Positions 44,472 to 53,432 of a DNA stretch of 64,000 nt are shown here, one piece after another. A program made the position numbers and the translations under genes. The notes below the pieces were generated by a model, which was not told the origin of the DNA, made no database searches, and worked only from the letters and a program-made list of their open reading frames with translations. This stretch comes from JAVVTR01 sp036653535. GTDB taxonomy: Bacteria; Bacteroidota; Bacteroidia; Bacteroidales; P3. Within the stretch, counting starts at the first letter, position 1. Each line of letters opens with the position of its first letter. Location: assembly GCA_036653535.1 (NCBI GenBank), contig JAVVTR010000004.1:66202-130201 (forward strand), given 5' to 3'.

Positions 44472-45143
44472 TTAAAATTCTAAAGCGTTATTTAAAAATT
44501 TGTTAAACTTTTCGAGTATTTTAAAACTTTCTATCACCTTTGTAGCATAAGTGTTCTCTACCATTTCCTCCTCCTTTACCAAATGCGTTAAGAAATAATA
44601 ACGATATTTTAGCAAATCTATATCCTTAAAATCTTTATCAAAGCCCTTAGGAGAAAGTTTCATTTTATCCACTTCCTCCAATTTTCCAAAAGTTTTAATC
44701 AAAGAGGGTTCCAACAAAATATTTTTAAACTCTTCACTTTGGAAATAAATACTTTGACGTATTTTTTTCATAGCCACAGGAGGCAAACCATACACACCAG
44801 CTCCAAAGAAACAATTCCCTGGTTCAAAATGTAAATAATAGCCGGAACAATTTCCATGGGCTCCCCCTTTACTAATAAAAACGCCTATATGGTCTTTATA
44901 TGGCTTCTTGTCTTTGGAGAACCGAATATCTCTATATATTCGATACATACATTTTTTAGGAGTGAGCCAATCTAATTCCTTATCAAAACCAACCATCCCC
45001 TGCAAACAAATTCCAATAAAAGATTCTATTCTCTCTTTTACCTCTAAATATTCCTCTTTATGTGAATGGAACCAATCTCTATTATTATTCTCCGCCAATT
45101 TTTTCAAAAAAGGGATTATATTTTTCATTCCTTGTTCTTCCAT
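44472..45143 (-). CDS. DUF2461 family protein
   Basis: 223-residue member of the DUF2461 (TIGR02453) family, whose function is unknown. Recognised from FLKKLAENNNRDWFHSHKEE near the N-terminus, YRIYRDIRFSKDKKPYKDHI and YLHFEPGNCFFGAGVYGLPP. Length is normal. It begins 1 bp after the O-methyltransferase stop, so both are cotranscribed. An in-frame ATG five codons later (45128) could also be the start. Confidence 0.88.
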   Translation of the reverse strand: MEEQGMKNIIPFLKKLAENNNRDWFHSHKEEYLEVKERIESFIGICLQGMVGFDKELDWLTPKKCMYRIYRDIRFSKDKKPYKDHIGVFISKGGAHGNCSGYYLHFEPGNCFFGAGVYGLPPVAMKKIRQSIYFQSEEFKNILLEPSLIKTFGKLEEVDKMKLSPKGFDKDFKDIDLLKYRYYFLTHLVKEEEMVENTYATKVIESFKILEKFNKFLNNALEF

Positions 45144-45144
45144 A

Positions 45145-45801
45145 TTATCTCAATCTTCGTAACAAACTAAGCCCATCCCTAAAAGGCAACATAATATTTT
45201 CCACGTTAGAGTCCATCTGAATATTATCATTAAATTTTCGCAATATCTCCGTGATTTTATCTTTATAAGCGCTCTCGTAAACTTTTCCGCTCCAAAGTAC
45301 ATTATCAATTAAAAGCCAACCACCTATACGCAATTTATTTAATAATAATGGATAATAATTTAAATAATTTTCTTTATCCGCATCCAAAAAAATCAAATCA
45401 AAATTTTCCTCCTGCATACTTTGTAAATGCGGCAAAGCTTCTACAATACGCAACTCTATTTTTTCTCTATATCCGGCATTTTCTACGTATTTTAAAATTC
45501 TATCTTTTAATTCTTCGTTATGCTCCAATGTAATTAATTTCCCCTTTAAACGCAATCCAGAAGCCAAACATATAGCAGAATATCCCGTATAGGTTCCCAC
45601 TTCCAAAATAGAAAAAGGCTGTATCATTTGGCTAAGTAATTCCAAAAATTTTCCTTGGTAAGCGCCACTAATCATACGTGAACCCAAAACATTCACATGG
45701 GTATCTCTTTCGAGTTGACACAAACTTTCTTTTACTAAAGCAGTGTGCTTTTCCACATAGGCATACATTTTGGAATCTGTTTTTAAATCAAAATCATCCA
45801 T
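45145..45801 (-). CDS. Class I SAM-dependent O-methyltransferase
   Basis: 218-residue methyltransferase of the caffeoyl-CoA/catechol O-methyltransferase type. The SAM-binding motif is SILEVGTYTGYSAICLASGL, with LITLEHNEE and FDLIFLDADKENYLNYYPLL completing the site and metal ligands. The final GLSLLRRL is typical. Substrate cannot be inferred. It starts directly at the end of lplA (no gap) and is followed by DUF2461. Confidence 0.93.
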   Translation of the reverse strand: MDDFDLKTDSKMYAYVEKHTALVKESLCQLERDTHVNVLGSRMISGAYQGKFLELLSQMIQPFSILEVGTYTGYSAICLASGLRLKGKLITLEHNEELKDRILKYVENAGYREKIELRIVEALPHLQSMQEENFDLIFLDADKENYLNYYPLLLNKLRIGGWLLIDNVLWSGKVYESAYKDKITEILRKFNDNIQMDSNVENIMLPFRDGLSLLRRLR

Positions 45802-46785
45802 TTAAAACAAAACCGATAAAAGCTCTTCTGCTGTTACATTGGTAAAATAAGCATCCAAGTCTTGTGTTTTTAAAACCTCCATCACCTTTTCTTTTTGATG
45901 TGGAATTCCTATTAATTTTTGAGCCAATTCCGAAGTTTCCAAGGTGAAAAAATAATCGCCATAAAATTGAACCTCCACCACCATTCCATCTTTCACTCTT
46001 AAATGACTTTCTATATTTCCACCTTTAGCCGTATGAATTAATTTTTCTAATTCATAACGTGGAGAGTGTCCATAATTCCATTTCCAAGTATTATACTTTT
46101 CTTGGGCTAACTTTTCTATTTCCTTTATTTCTAAATTACTAAAAGTTCGAAAATCAGCATTAGGGGAAATGGAAGCTACGTATTTTTCTAAAAGAGCTAT
46201 AAAAGTTTCTACCGGCAAAACCTGTTGTAAATGCTCGGAAATATTGGTAATTCTACTACGAACCGACTGCACCGCCTTTCCTTCAAACTTCAATGGATTC
46301 ACTTTCAAACAAGGCGACATATCTGCAATTTGACTGGAATACAACAAAGTACCATGATGAAGAATACGTCCCTGCCAAAGACAATCGGCATTCCCACTGA
46401 ATTTTTTCCCTGCTATCGTCAAATCATTCCGACCCTCAAAACGTGCATCTACCTTTAACTGCTGCAAAAAAGACAAAATAGGTTCAATAAAGGAAGTAAA
46501 ATCCGCTGCTTTTGTTTGAGAGGTATTCTTCACAAAAGTAAAGCAAATATTGCCTAAATCATGAAAAACAGCTCCTCCCCCACTTAATCGACGAATAACC
46601 GGTATATCGTGTTCTTTTATATAGATATCATCTATTTCTGCTAAAGTATTTTGGTGCTTTCCAACAATAACACAGGGTTCATTTCTCCATAATGCGAAAC
46701 AATCTTCCTTTAAATGTTTCAACATAAATTCTTCTGCTGCAATATTAAAATAAGGATTGGTTTGTTTCCTGCTTAAAATAATCAT
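45802..46785 (-). CDS. lplA: Lipoate-protein ligase A
   Basis: 327-residue enzyme that attaches lipoate to E2 and GcvH proteins. Recognised from NPYFNIAAEEFMLKH, VIVGKHQNTLAEID, the RRLSGGGAVFHDLGNICFTF motif with the substrate-binding Arg/Gly-rich loop, and GKKFSGNADCLWQGRILHHG with the catalytic Lys. The C-terminal accessory domain is present. I place the start at the ATG at 46785 (MIILSRKQTN); a GTG at 46818 would add 11 residues. It lies 62 bp after sdaA. Confidence 0.93.
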   Translation of the reverse strand: MIILSRKQTNPYFNIAAEEFMLKHLKEDCFALWRNEPCVIVGKHQNTLAEIDDIYIKEHDIPVIRRLSGGGAVFHDLGNICFTFVKNTSQTKAADFTSFIEPILSFLQQLKVDARFEGRNDLTIAGKKFSGNADCLWQGRILHHGTLLYSSQIADMSPCLKVNPLKFEGKAVQSVRSRITNISEHLQQVLPVETFIALLEKYVASISPNADFRTFSNLEIKEIEKLAQEKYNTWKWNYGHSPRYELEKLIHTAKGGNIESHLRVKDGMVVEVQFYGDYFFTLETSELAQKLIGIPHQKEKVMEVLKTQDLDAYFTNVTAEELLSVLF

Positions 46786-46847
46786 AATTTTCTCTATCCA
46801 AAGAATGTGGAAACCCACTATTTTTCTTTATTTATAGCGCAATTCCT

Positions 46848-48119
46848 TTATAGCGCAGATTCCTTTTGGTCTAATTCTTCTTTGATACGTAAACTCTCCA
46901 TATCATTCATCAAAGCCAAGCCTCCCTGACTGGTTTCTTTATACAAACTTGGTAAATCGTGTCCGGTTTGTTTCATTACCTTTATCACATTATCGAAACT
47001 AACGCGATGTCTTCCATCCGAAAAGGTAGAATATATATTAGCATCAAATGCCCTAACAGAAGCAAAGGCACAACGTTCTATACATGGAATTTGAACCAAT
47101 CCACACATAGGATCACAGGTTAGGCCTAAGTGGTGCTCCAGTCCGATTTCCGCTGCATATTCAATTTGATGTACTGTTCCTCCGAAAATTTGATTAGTCG
47201 CAGCAGAAGCCATAGAACAGGCTACCCCTATTTCGCCCTGACACCCTACTTCTGCCCCGGAGATAGAAGCATTGGTTTTTACAATATTTGCTATAAGTCC
47301 TGCCGTAGCAAGTCCTTTCAAAATTCGAGATTCTTGGAAGTCATAATTCTGAGCGCAATGATACAAAACGGCAGGTAAAACGGCTGCCGACCCACAAGTA
47401 GGAGCCGTAACTATACGCCCTCCTGCTGCATTTTCTTCTGCCGTAGCTAAAGCATAGGAAAAAATAAGTCCTCTATTTCGTAAAGGACGACTATATCCTT
47501 GTGCTTTAATATTATATTGTGCTGCTTTCCGTTGCAACTTAAGTCCTCCAGGCAATATCCCTTCTAAAGACAAACCTCTTTCCACCCCCTGTTGCATTAC
47601 GTTCCAAACTTCTCTCAAATAATCTATATAACCGGGTTTCTCGTGCATATCCACATATTCCCATAAAGTTCTACCATGGATTTCACACCACCTCAACACC
47701 TCGCTCATAGTAGTACATTCGTAAATATCCTCCCCAAGAAAAGCCTTATCCTTTTCTACTACATTGGAACTTGCCCCTTCTTCCCTTATATCCCCCCCTC
47801 CTATGCTAAAAATTTTCCATTCCCCTAATTTAGTATCCATCGCATCAAAAGCTTCAAATATCATCCCATTAGGATGATAGGGTAAAAATATTTCTGGATA
47901 TTTTTCCAAGATCGTTTCTACCGGCTGTAGCGTTCTGATTAACGTTTCGTTCGTAAGATGACCCTCTCCGGTTGCAGCCAAACTCCCGTATAAATTCACC
48001 TTATATTTTCGAGCTTCTGGATATCGCTTTTTGAAAAATTCTGCAGCCCGCATAGGCCCCATCGTATGACTACTGGATGGTCCGTTCCCTATTTTGAAAA
48101 TTTGGCAAATACTTTGCAT
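46848..48119 (-). CDS. sdaA: L-serine ammonia-lyase, iron-sulfur type
   Basis: 423-residue single-chain L-serine dehydratase that converts serine to pyruvate and ammonia using a 4Fe-4S cluster. Recognised from GPSSSHTMGPMRAAEFFKKR near the N-terminus, TAPTCGSAAVLPAVLYHCAQ, ISGAEVGCQGEIGVACSMAS and CDPMCGLVQIPCIERCAF, which hold the cluster Cys residues. Both beta- and alpha-type halves are in one protein. It is divergent from tadA across 146 bp. Confidence 0.95.
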   Translation of the reverse strand: MQSICQIFKIGNGPSSSHTMGPMRAAEFFKKRYPEARKYKVNLYGSLAATGEGHLTNETLIRTLQPVETILEKYPEIFLPYHPNGMIFEAFDAMDTKLGEWKIFSIGGGDIREEGASSNVVEKDKAFLGEDIYECTTMSEVLRWCEIHGRTLWEYVDMHEKPGYIDYLREVWNVMQQGVERGLSLEGILPGGLKLQRKAAQYNIKAQGYSRPLRNRGLIFSYALATAEENAAGGRIVTAPTCGSAAVLPAVLYHCAQNYDFQESRILKGLATAGLIANIVKTNASISGAEVGCQGEIGVACSMASAATNQIFGGTVHQIEYAAEIGLEHHLGLTCDPMCGLVQIPCIERCAFASVRAFDANIYSTFSDGRHRVSFDNVIKVMKQTGHDLPSLYKETSQGGLALMNDMESLRIKEELDQKESAL

Positions 48120-48202
48120 CCCTTTTATGATCTTGTTTTGATTGGAAAATAAGGAACAAATTTACATTAAAATGGTGAGAGAAAAAAAAGAACTTATCAA
48201 CA

Positions 48203-48234
48203 TTTGCCCATTGACGTAATATTCTTTATATTTG
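48203..48234 (+). promoter_or_regulatory. Promoter of tadA-cdd
   Basis: TTTG at 48203-48206 and TATATTTG at 48227-48234 are 20 bp apart, an exact fit to the Bacteroidota promoter. The start of transcription would be near 48241, about 25 bases before the tadA ATG. On the opposite strand a TAAATTTG (48164-48157) could serve sdaA but has no -33 partner. Confidence 0.65.
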
Positions 48235-48265
48235 CCACTCTTACGCCAAAACTAAGTAATAAAAC

Positions 48266-48706
48266 ATGGATTTACAATCCGATTCTTATTTTATGAGAGA
48301 GGCCTTAAAGCAGGCTTTTCTCGCCCTTTCCCAAAATGAAATTCCTGTAGGTGCGGTTATTGTTTGCAACCAATCTATTATAAGCAGAGCTCACAATTTC
48401 ACAGAAAAACTCACCGATGTTACGGCACATGCCGAAATGCAAGCTTTTACCGCAGCATCTCATGCCATTGGCGGCAAGTATTTATGCGACTGTACCCTCT
48501 TCGTTACCTTAGAACCTTGTGTAATGTGTGCGGGAGCCGCTTATTGGACTCAAATAGGACGTATCGTCTATGGCGCTAAAGATCCTAAACGTGGATTCAG
48601 TTTGGTTTCCCCCAATTTACTTCATCCTAAAACCAGCCTCACACAAGGCGTTTTACAAGAAGAATGTACGCAAATACTCACCGATTTTTTTAAACAAAAA
48701 CGTTAA
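48266..48706 (+). CDS. tadA: tRNA-specific adenosine deaminase
   Basis: 146-residue zinc deaminase that changes A34 to inosine in tRNA-Arg(ACG). The zinc site is HAE (His55, Glu57) and PCVMC (Cys85, Cys88); the N-terminal MREALKQAFLALSQNEIPVG and GAKDPKRG segments are typical. Its substrate tRNA gene is also in this window (55184-55257). The cdd start lies 13 bp after the stop. Confidence 0.96.
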   Translation: MDLQSDSYFMREALKQAFLALSQNEIPVGAVIVCNQSIISRAHNFTEKLTDVTAHAEMQAFTAASHAIGGKYLCDCTLFVTLEPCVMCAGAAYWTQIGRIVYGAKDPKRGFSLVSPNLLHPKTSLTQGVLQEECTQILTDFFKQKR

Positions 48707-48719
48707 AAGTAATTCACCC

Positions 48720-49205
48720 ATGCAAAAACAAATTTCCATATCTTACGATGAATTTTCTTCCTTGGAAGAATTATCCTCCAAGGATCGCGAACTTTTAGAA
48801 AAAGCAACTCAAAGCGCACAAAATGCTTATGCACCCTATTCTAAATTTTGTGTAGGTGCTGCGCTTCGTTTATCTAACGGTCTTATTATTTTAGGAAACA
48901 ACCAAGAAAATGCCGCATTTCCATCTGGTTTGTGCGCTGAAAGGGTTGCCGTTTTTTCGGCAGGAGCCAATTATCCCAATATGCCCATTGAGACCTTAGC
49001 CATTACGGCTCATTCCACCCTTACTCCAGTAGATCATCCCATTGCTCCTTGCGGAGCTTGTAGACAATCATTAATAGAATACGAGCATAAATACAAACAA
49101 AAAATTAGAATCATTCTTAGAGGCCACACAGGAAAAATCGCAATTTTTGATGGAATAGAATCCTTATTGCCATTTCAATTTGGCAGCGATGAATTAGGCT
49201 TGTAA
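48720..49205 (+). CDS. cdd: Cytidine deaminase
   Basis: 161-residue pyrimidine-salvage enzyme that deaminates cytidine and deoxycytidine. The zinc site is CAE (Cys72, Glu74) and PCGAC (Cys111, Cys114), with SKFCVGAALRLSNG upstream. I start at the ATG at 48720; an in-frame ATG at 48570 lies inside tadA and adds 50 unrelated residues. It is the second zinc deaminase in a row, 13 bp after tadA, but the two act on different substrates. Confidence 0.95.
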   Translation: MQKQISISYDEFSSLEELSSKDRELLEKATQSAQNAYAPYSKFCVGAALRLSNGLIILGNNQENAAFPSGLCAERVAVFSAGANYPNMPIETLAITAHSTLTPVDHPIAPCGACRQSLIEYEHKYKQKIRIILRGHTGKIAIFDGIESLLPFQFGSDELGL

Positions 49206-49302
49206 TATTAAAAGACCGCATAAACATTTTTGCTATCTTCTTTAGAAATAATTATTGCAAAGGAAAAGATACTTCCTGTTTTAGAATATGGAAACTATCG
49301 CT

Positions 49303-49707
49303 CTATACTATAGCAAAAGCGTAAAATAAACTTCCACAAAAATTCCAAAAGGTAACCACCAAAACAGCAATAACTTTAGCCAAATAGAAGTTTACATTCC
49401 ACTTTCCATGGCAAAGATATACTATCAAATTATTTAAGCACAATCCCACAAGCGATATAACAATAAATTTCACAAACTCAGCTCCAAGCTCCGGATTATG
49501 ACTTTGAAAAGTCCAAATACGGTTCAAAAAATAATTAGAAATAACCGCTGTAATAAATCCTAAACTATTGGAAATATATTTTTGAATTTTTAAAATTTCC
49601 TTACAGAAATAAGTTACTCCAAAATCCAAAAAAAAGCCTAAAGTCCCAACTATAGCAAATTTCAAGAATTTAAGCACAAATTCCAATGTTAAAAAAACTT
49701 TCATCAT
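49303..49707 (-). CDS. GtrA family membrane protein
   Basis: 134-residue protein with four hydrophobic helices of the GtrA type, proteins thought to move polyprenyl-linked sugars across the inner membrane. Recognised from FLKFAIVGTLGFFLDFGVTY, SNSLGFITAVISNYFLNRIW and TFQSHNPELGAEFVKFIVIS. Length is normal. No glycosyltransferase gene is adjacent, so the transported sugar is unknown; it is convergent with cdd. Confidence 0.85.
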   Translation of the reverse strand: MMKVFLTLEFVLKFLKFAIVGTLGFFLDFGVTYFCKEILKIQKYISNSLGFITAVISNYFLNRIWTFQSHNPELGAEFVKFIVISLVGLCLNNLIVYLCHGKWNVNFYLAKVIAVLVVTFWNFCGSLFYAFAIV

Positions 49708-49792
49708 TTCTTAAATCTGAGTGCAATTCTACAAAAAATCTTAAAATCTACCTAATTTTTAAATAGAATTTCCTATTTTCGAAAAAAAAATA

Positions 49793-50908
49793 ATGATAGA
49801 TGATTTAGCCTTAATCTTATGCAAAGGAATTGGATGTAAAACGGCCAAACTTTTATTAGAACATTTCTCCAATTCCGAGTCTATTTTTTCCTACTCTATT
49901 GGAGAATTATTAGAAGCAAAGGTACCTTCTTCCATAGCCACTATATTACATTCTCAAAAAGAGCAGGCTTATGAAAAAGCAAAAAAAGAATTGGAATTTA
50001 TGGATAAAAATCAAATTTATCCTTTACTATATACCGATTCAAACTACCCTACCCTTTTAAAAGATTGCATAGATGCTCCATTTATGCTGTTTGTTAAAGG
50101 GGCTTTCGATTTTAATATTCGCCATCCTTTAGCTATAGTTGGAACGAGAAATGCCAGTTTCTATGGGAAGGAACAGGTAGATAAATTAATAGAAGATCTA
50201 CGCTATGATTCCATATACACCATTAGTGGATTAGCCCTTGGGATAGACAGTCAGGCACACAGAAGCAGTATCAAAAATCAGATAGCAACTATAGCTATTT
50301 TAGGACATGGTTTAAATACTGTTTATCCTAACATTAATATCCATTTAGCAGATGAAATCATAGAGAATGGGGGGTGTTTAATTACAGAAATGCCATCAGA
50401 AACACCCATTACGCCGGGGCTTTTTCCAAGAAGAAACAGAATTATCGCTGGCCTATCGGAAGGCGTATTAGTGGCGGAAGCCTCCCTAAAAGGGGGTGCT
50501 TTAATTACTGCACATATTGCGGCATCTTATCATCGTAGCGTATTTGCCATACCGGGAAAAAACGATTTATATTATTCTAAGGGCTGTAATCACCTTATCA
50601 AATCTCAGCTTGCTATTCTAACAGAAAATGCTCAAGATATACGCATAGAATTAAATTGGCCCATTCCTTCCTCTAAAAACGTGCTCCACTCTAATACAAA
50701 TACCCAACATTTAGTAGAAAAAGAGGCCCTCCTGTTAAATATTATTAGCAAAGAAGATCCTGCTTCTTTAGAAATTATTTATCATCAAATGGATTTAAAG
50801 ATACCGGAAATATTATCGACTTTACTACAGCTCGAATTACTGGGTCTTATACGTTCTTTACCAGGAAATCGCTATCAAGTCCAAAGGTCAGGAGTAAAAA
50901 ATGCTTAA
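49793..50908 (+). CDS. dprA: DNA-processing protein DprA
   Basis: 371-residue protein that loads RecA on incoming single-stranded DNA during transformation. The Rossmann-like core contains LAIVGTRNASFYGKEQVDKL, YTISGLALGIDSQAHRSSIK, TIAILGHGLNTVYPNINIHL and FPRRNRIIAGLSEGVLVAEA. The N-terminal helix-hairpin-helix (LCKGIGCKTAKLLLEHF) and C-terminal winged-helix-like part are present. The gene is common also in species with no known competence. Convergent with elbB, 4 bp apart. Confidence 0.95.
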   Translation: MIDDLALILCKGIGCKTAKLLLEHFSNSESIFSYSIGELLEAKVPSSIATILHSQKEQAYEKAKKELEFMDKNQIYPLLYTDSNYPTLLKDCIDAPFMLFVKGAFDFNIRHPLAIVGTRNASFYGKEQVDKLIEDLRYDSIYTISGLALGIDSQAHRSSIKNQIATIAILGHGLNTVYPNINIHLADEIIENGGCLITEMPSETPITPGLFPRRNRIIAGLSEGVLVAEASLKGGALITAHIAASYHRSVFAIPGKNDLYYSKGCNHLIKSQLAILTENAQDIRIELNWPIPSSKNVLHSNTNTQHLVEKEALLLNIISKEDPASLEIIYHQMDLKIPEILSTLLQLELLGLIRSLPGNRYQVQRSGVKNA

Positions 50909-50912
50909 AATA

Positions 50913-51557
50913 TTATAATATAGAAGATATTAACTTGTGGCAAGCTATGGCAATATCTGCCAATCCAACATTTGGCAACATATAACAAGGGGTTGTGTAA
51001 ATAGAATGTGCTTTGTCTACTACTACTTCCATAGAAGAAATATTCTTGGGACATGCCCCCATAGCACTTAGCTCTTGTGCTATTTCTTTATCATTACCAA
51101 GGGTAATTTCTATTCCATGTAATAACTTGGCTAAAATAATCGGAGCAATACACATAGCAGCAATAGGCTTTTGTAAAGCATAGGTGTCTTGAATAGCCTT
51201 ACTCACTTGCTCATCCACCCGTAAATCCACTCCGTCCAAAGCATAAGTCGACAAATTTTTAGCTGCACCAAAGCCACCAGGTATTACTATACCATCAAAG
51301 TCAGCAGCATCGTACTTATCTAATGATTGTATTTTTCCGCGCGCAATGCGAGCCGACTCTACCAAAACATTCCGTTTTTCCTTGGTAGGTTGCCCAGTGA
51401 GATGGTTCACCACATGGTACTGCTCTTTATCGGGAGCAAAAAGTACATAATTGGCTCCCAATTGGTCTATGGCCAACAAAGTCATAAGAGCTTCTCCTAT
51501 TTCTGTTCCATCATATAGGCCACAACCAGAAAGAATTACTGCTAATTTTTTTTTCAT
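50913..51557 (-). CDS. elbB: Glyoxalase ElbB / GATase1-like protein
   Basis: 214-residue member of the ElbB family (class I glutamine-amidotransferase-like fold, reported glyoxalase activity in E. coli). Recognised from VILSGCGLYDGTEIGEALMT, GIVIPGGFGAAKNLSTYALD and AAMCIAPIILAKLLHG with the nucleophile Cys136, and the C-terminal HSIYTTPCYML. Length is normal. It lies 158 bp downstream of trxB; that gap contains no recognisable gene. Confidence 0.93.
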   Translation of the reverse strand: MKKKLAVILSGCGLYDGTEIGEALMTLLAIDQLGANYVLFAPDKEQYHVVNHLTGQPTKEKRNVLVESARIARGKIQSLDKYDAADFDGIVIPGGFGAAKNLSTYALDGVDLRVDEQVSKAIQDTYALQKPIAAMCIAPIILAKLLHGIEITLGNDKEIAQELSAMGACPKNISSMEVVVDKAHSIYTTPCYMLPNVGLADIAIACHKLISSIL

Positions 51558-51715
51558 CTGTCCATTTCCTTATTTTTAGAAAACCGCCTATAAAACCACC
51601 GATACGAAATATTCTTAAATCAAAAAGATTAATAAACACCATTAAATCTTTTAAACTAAAGAGCAACGAAGTCGGCGAAGTTTTACAGACGGTTTAGAGG
51701 GTTTCTTTCTCTTTT

Positions 51716-52645
51716 TTATTCTTGACCAGCCAAAAAACGTTCCACTTCAATAGCGGCCATACATCCTGTTCCGGCAGAAGTGATAGCCTGGCGATAGTGT
51801 AAATCTTGAACATCACCTGCTGCAAAAACGCCATCTACGGAAGTTTTGGTAGAACCAGGTATTGTTTTTATATAACCTGCTTCATGTAATTCCAATTTGC
51901 CTTTAAATAGGGAGGTGTTGGGTGTATGTCCAATAGCCACAAAGAAACCTGTGATATCTATTTTTTCTTCTTTTCCCGTCTTTAAATTCGTAATTAAAGC
52001 CCCATTTACCCCGCTATCATCTCCCAAAATTTCTTTAGTAACATGATTCCACAACATTTCTATTTTTGGATTATCTGCAACTCTCTTTTGCATTGCTTTA
52101 GATGCTCTTAATTGATCACGACGAACAATCATATAAACTTTACTACATAAATTGGTTAAGTAACAAGCCTCTTCTGCTGCCGTATCCCCGCCTCCAACTA
52201 CTGCTACCTCTTGATTTTTATAGAAAAAACCATCACAGGTAGCACAAGCAGATACACCTTGTCCATTAAATTTTTTCTCTGATTCCAAACCCAACCAATT
52301 GGCGGAGGCACCAGTGGCGATAATCACACTTTCTGCTAAAATCTCTTCCTTTTCATCCACCGTTATTTTAAAAGGACGTTTAGAAAAATCCACATTCGTA
52401 ACGGTTCCACCTCTTATATCCGTATTGAAACGCAAAGCTTGTTGACGTAAATCTTTCATCAAATCCGGACCGGAAATTCCCTGTGGATAACCCGGAAAAT
52501 TTTCCACTTCGGTAGTAATGGTTAGCTGGCCCCCAGGCTGAATTCCCTCCAATAACACTGGCTTTAAATCCGCACGAGCAGTATAAATAGCAGCCGTATA
52601 TCCAGCAGGTCCTGAACCAATAATCAAACATCTTACTTTTTCCAT
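51716..52645 (-). CDS. trxB: Thioredoxin reductase
   Basis: 309-residue flavoprotein that reduces thioredoxin with NADPH. FAD-binding GSGPAGYTAAIYTARADL begins near residue 10, the redox pair CATC is at 134-137, NADPH-binding VAVVGGGDTAAEEACYL follows, and VDGVFAAGDVQD closes the FAD domain. I start at the ATG at 52645 (MEKVRCLIIGS); the longer reading from 52684 adds 13 basic residues. No thioredoxin gene is adjacent. Confidence 0.97.
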   Translation of the reverse strand: MEKVRCLIIGSGPAGYTAAIYTARADLKPVLLEGIQPGGQLTITTEVENFPGYPQGISGPDLMKDLRQQALRFNTDIRGGTVTNVDFSKRPFKITVDEKEEILAESVIIATGASANWLGLESEKKFNGQGVSACATCDGFFYKNQEVAVVGGGDTAAEEACYLTNLCSKVYMIVRRDQLRASKAMQKRVADNPKIEMLWNHVTKEILGDDSGVNGALITNLKTGKEEKIDITGFFVAIGHTPNTSLFKGKLELHEAGYIKTIPGSTKTSVDGVFAAGDVQDLHYRQAITSAGTGCMAAIEVERFLAGQE

Positions 52646-52749
52646 TATTTTATATTGTTTAAGTTTTATACATCTAATCCGCATCTTCGCTTAGAATGCT
52701 TTTTATAATTTTCTCCTCTAATGTCAACCTCCGATGTCACCCTCCAAAT

Positions 52750-53427
52750 TTACACTCCTCCAAAAAAATTCACATTTCCACCGAAACTCACGTGAAATAT
52801 AGCAGCAATCAACAAATAGAATCCAAAGGCGCCTAATAATATCCCAACTACTTTATTCACAATTCCTACTGTTTTTACTGTAATAAATTGCTTTATTTTA
52901 TTTGCAATAAATGCTTTAATTAAATCTGTGGATAAAACTACTAACAAAGCAGATAGAAAAAACGCAATAACATGTATGTGCTTTACTACCCCATCTTCGG
53001 TATACTGAGCCGTAATAATTCCAACCCAAAACAACCAAAAAAGCCAAGTGGCCGGATTGGCCATATTCATAAAAAAACCTTTTACAAAATAAGTCCAATT
53101 AGAGGGAAGTTTCAATTCTTCACTGTCTTCTATTTTTTTGGCTAAATTTATTTTCTTTCTAAAAGTGTATATTCCTATACCTATCAACACAGCGCCCCCT
53201 ATCAGACCAATAATATGCTTAGCCTCCGGTTGTGTAAATAAACGTGCAGCACCCAAAAAAGAAATAGACACCAAAAAAGAATCACTGATAAAAACGCCAA
53301 AAGCAAAACGCATAGCTGGATAAAAACCTCTTTCCAAACTTGTTTGTAATAAACAAAAAAACGCCGGCCCAAACAATAAAGCTAATCCTAATCCTAATAC
53401 GATGCCTTCCAAACATGCCTTCCACAT
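52750..53427 (-). CDS. LysE family exporter
   Basis: 225-residue membrane protein with six hydrophobic segments, of the LysE/RhtB amino-acid exporter family. The N-terminal GLALLFGPAFFCLLQTSLER (about 14-33) matches the family's conserved first segment (Gly-Pro and following helix). Substrate cannot be told. It starts 5 bp after the GH3 gene and ends 104 bp before trxB. Confidence 0.88.
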   Translation of the reverse strand: MWKACLEGIVLGLGLALLFGPAFFCLLQTSLERGFYPAMRFAFGVFISDSFLVSISFLGAARLFTQPEAKHIIGLIGGAVLIGIGIYTFRKKINLAKKIEDSEELKLPSNWTYFVKGFFMNMANPATWLFWLFWVGIITAQYTEDGVVKHIHVIAFFLSALLVVLSTDLIKAFIANKIKQFITVKTVGIVNKVVGILLGAFGFYLLIAAIFHVSFGGNVNFFGGV

Positions 53428-53432
53428 AAATA

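Noticed and set aside
51558..51715. Gap between trxB and elbB with GC-richer AGTCGGCGAAG-like bases, considered as a small RNA or regulatory repeat
   Set aside because: No stable hairpin with a T run and no second copy in the window; a loose resemblance to bases near 7960 covers only about nine positions.
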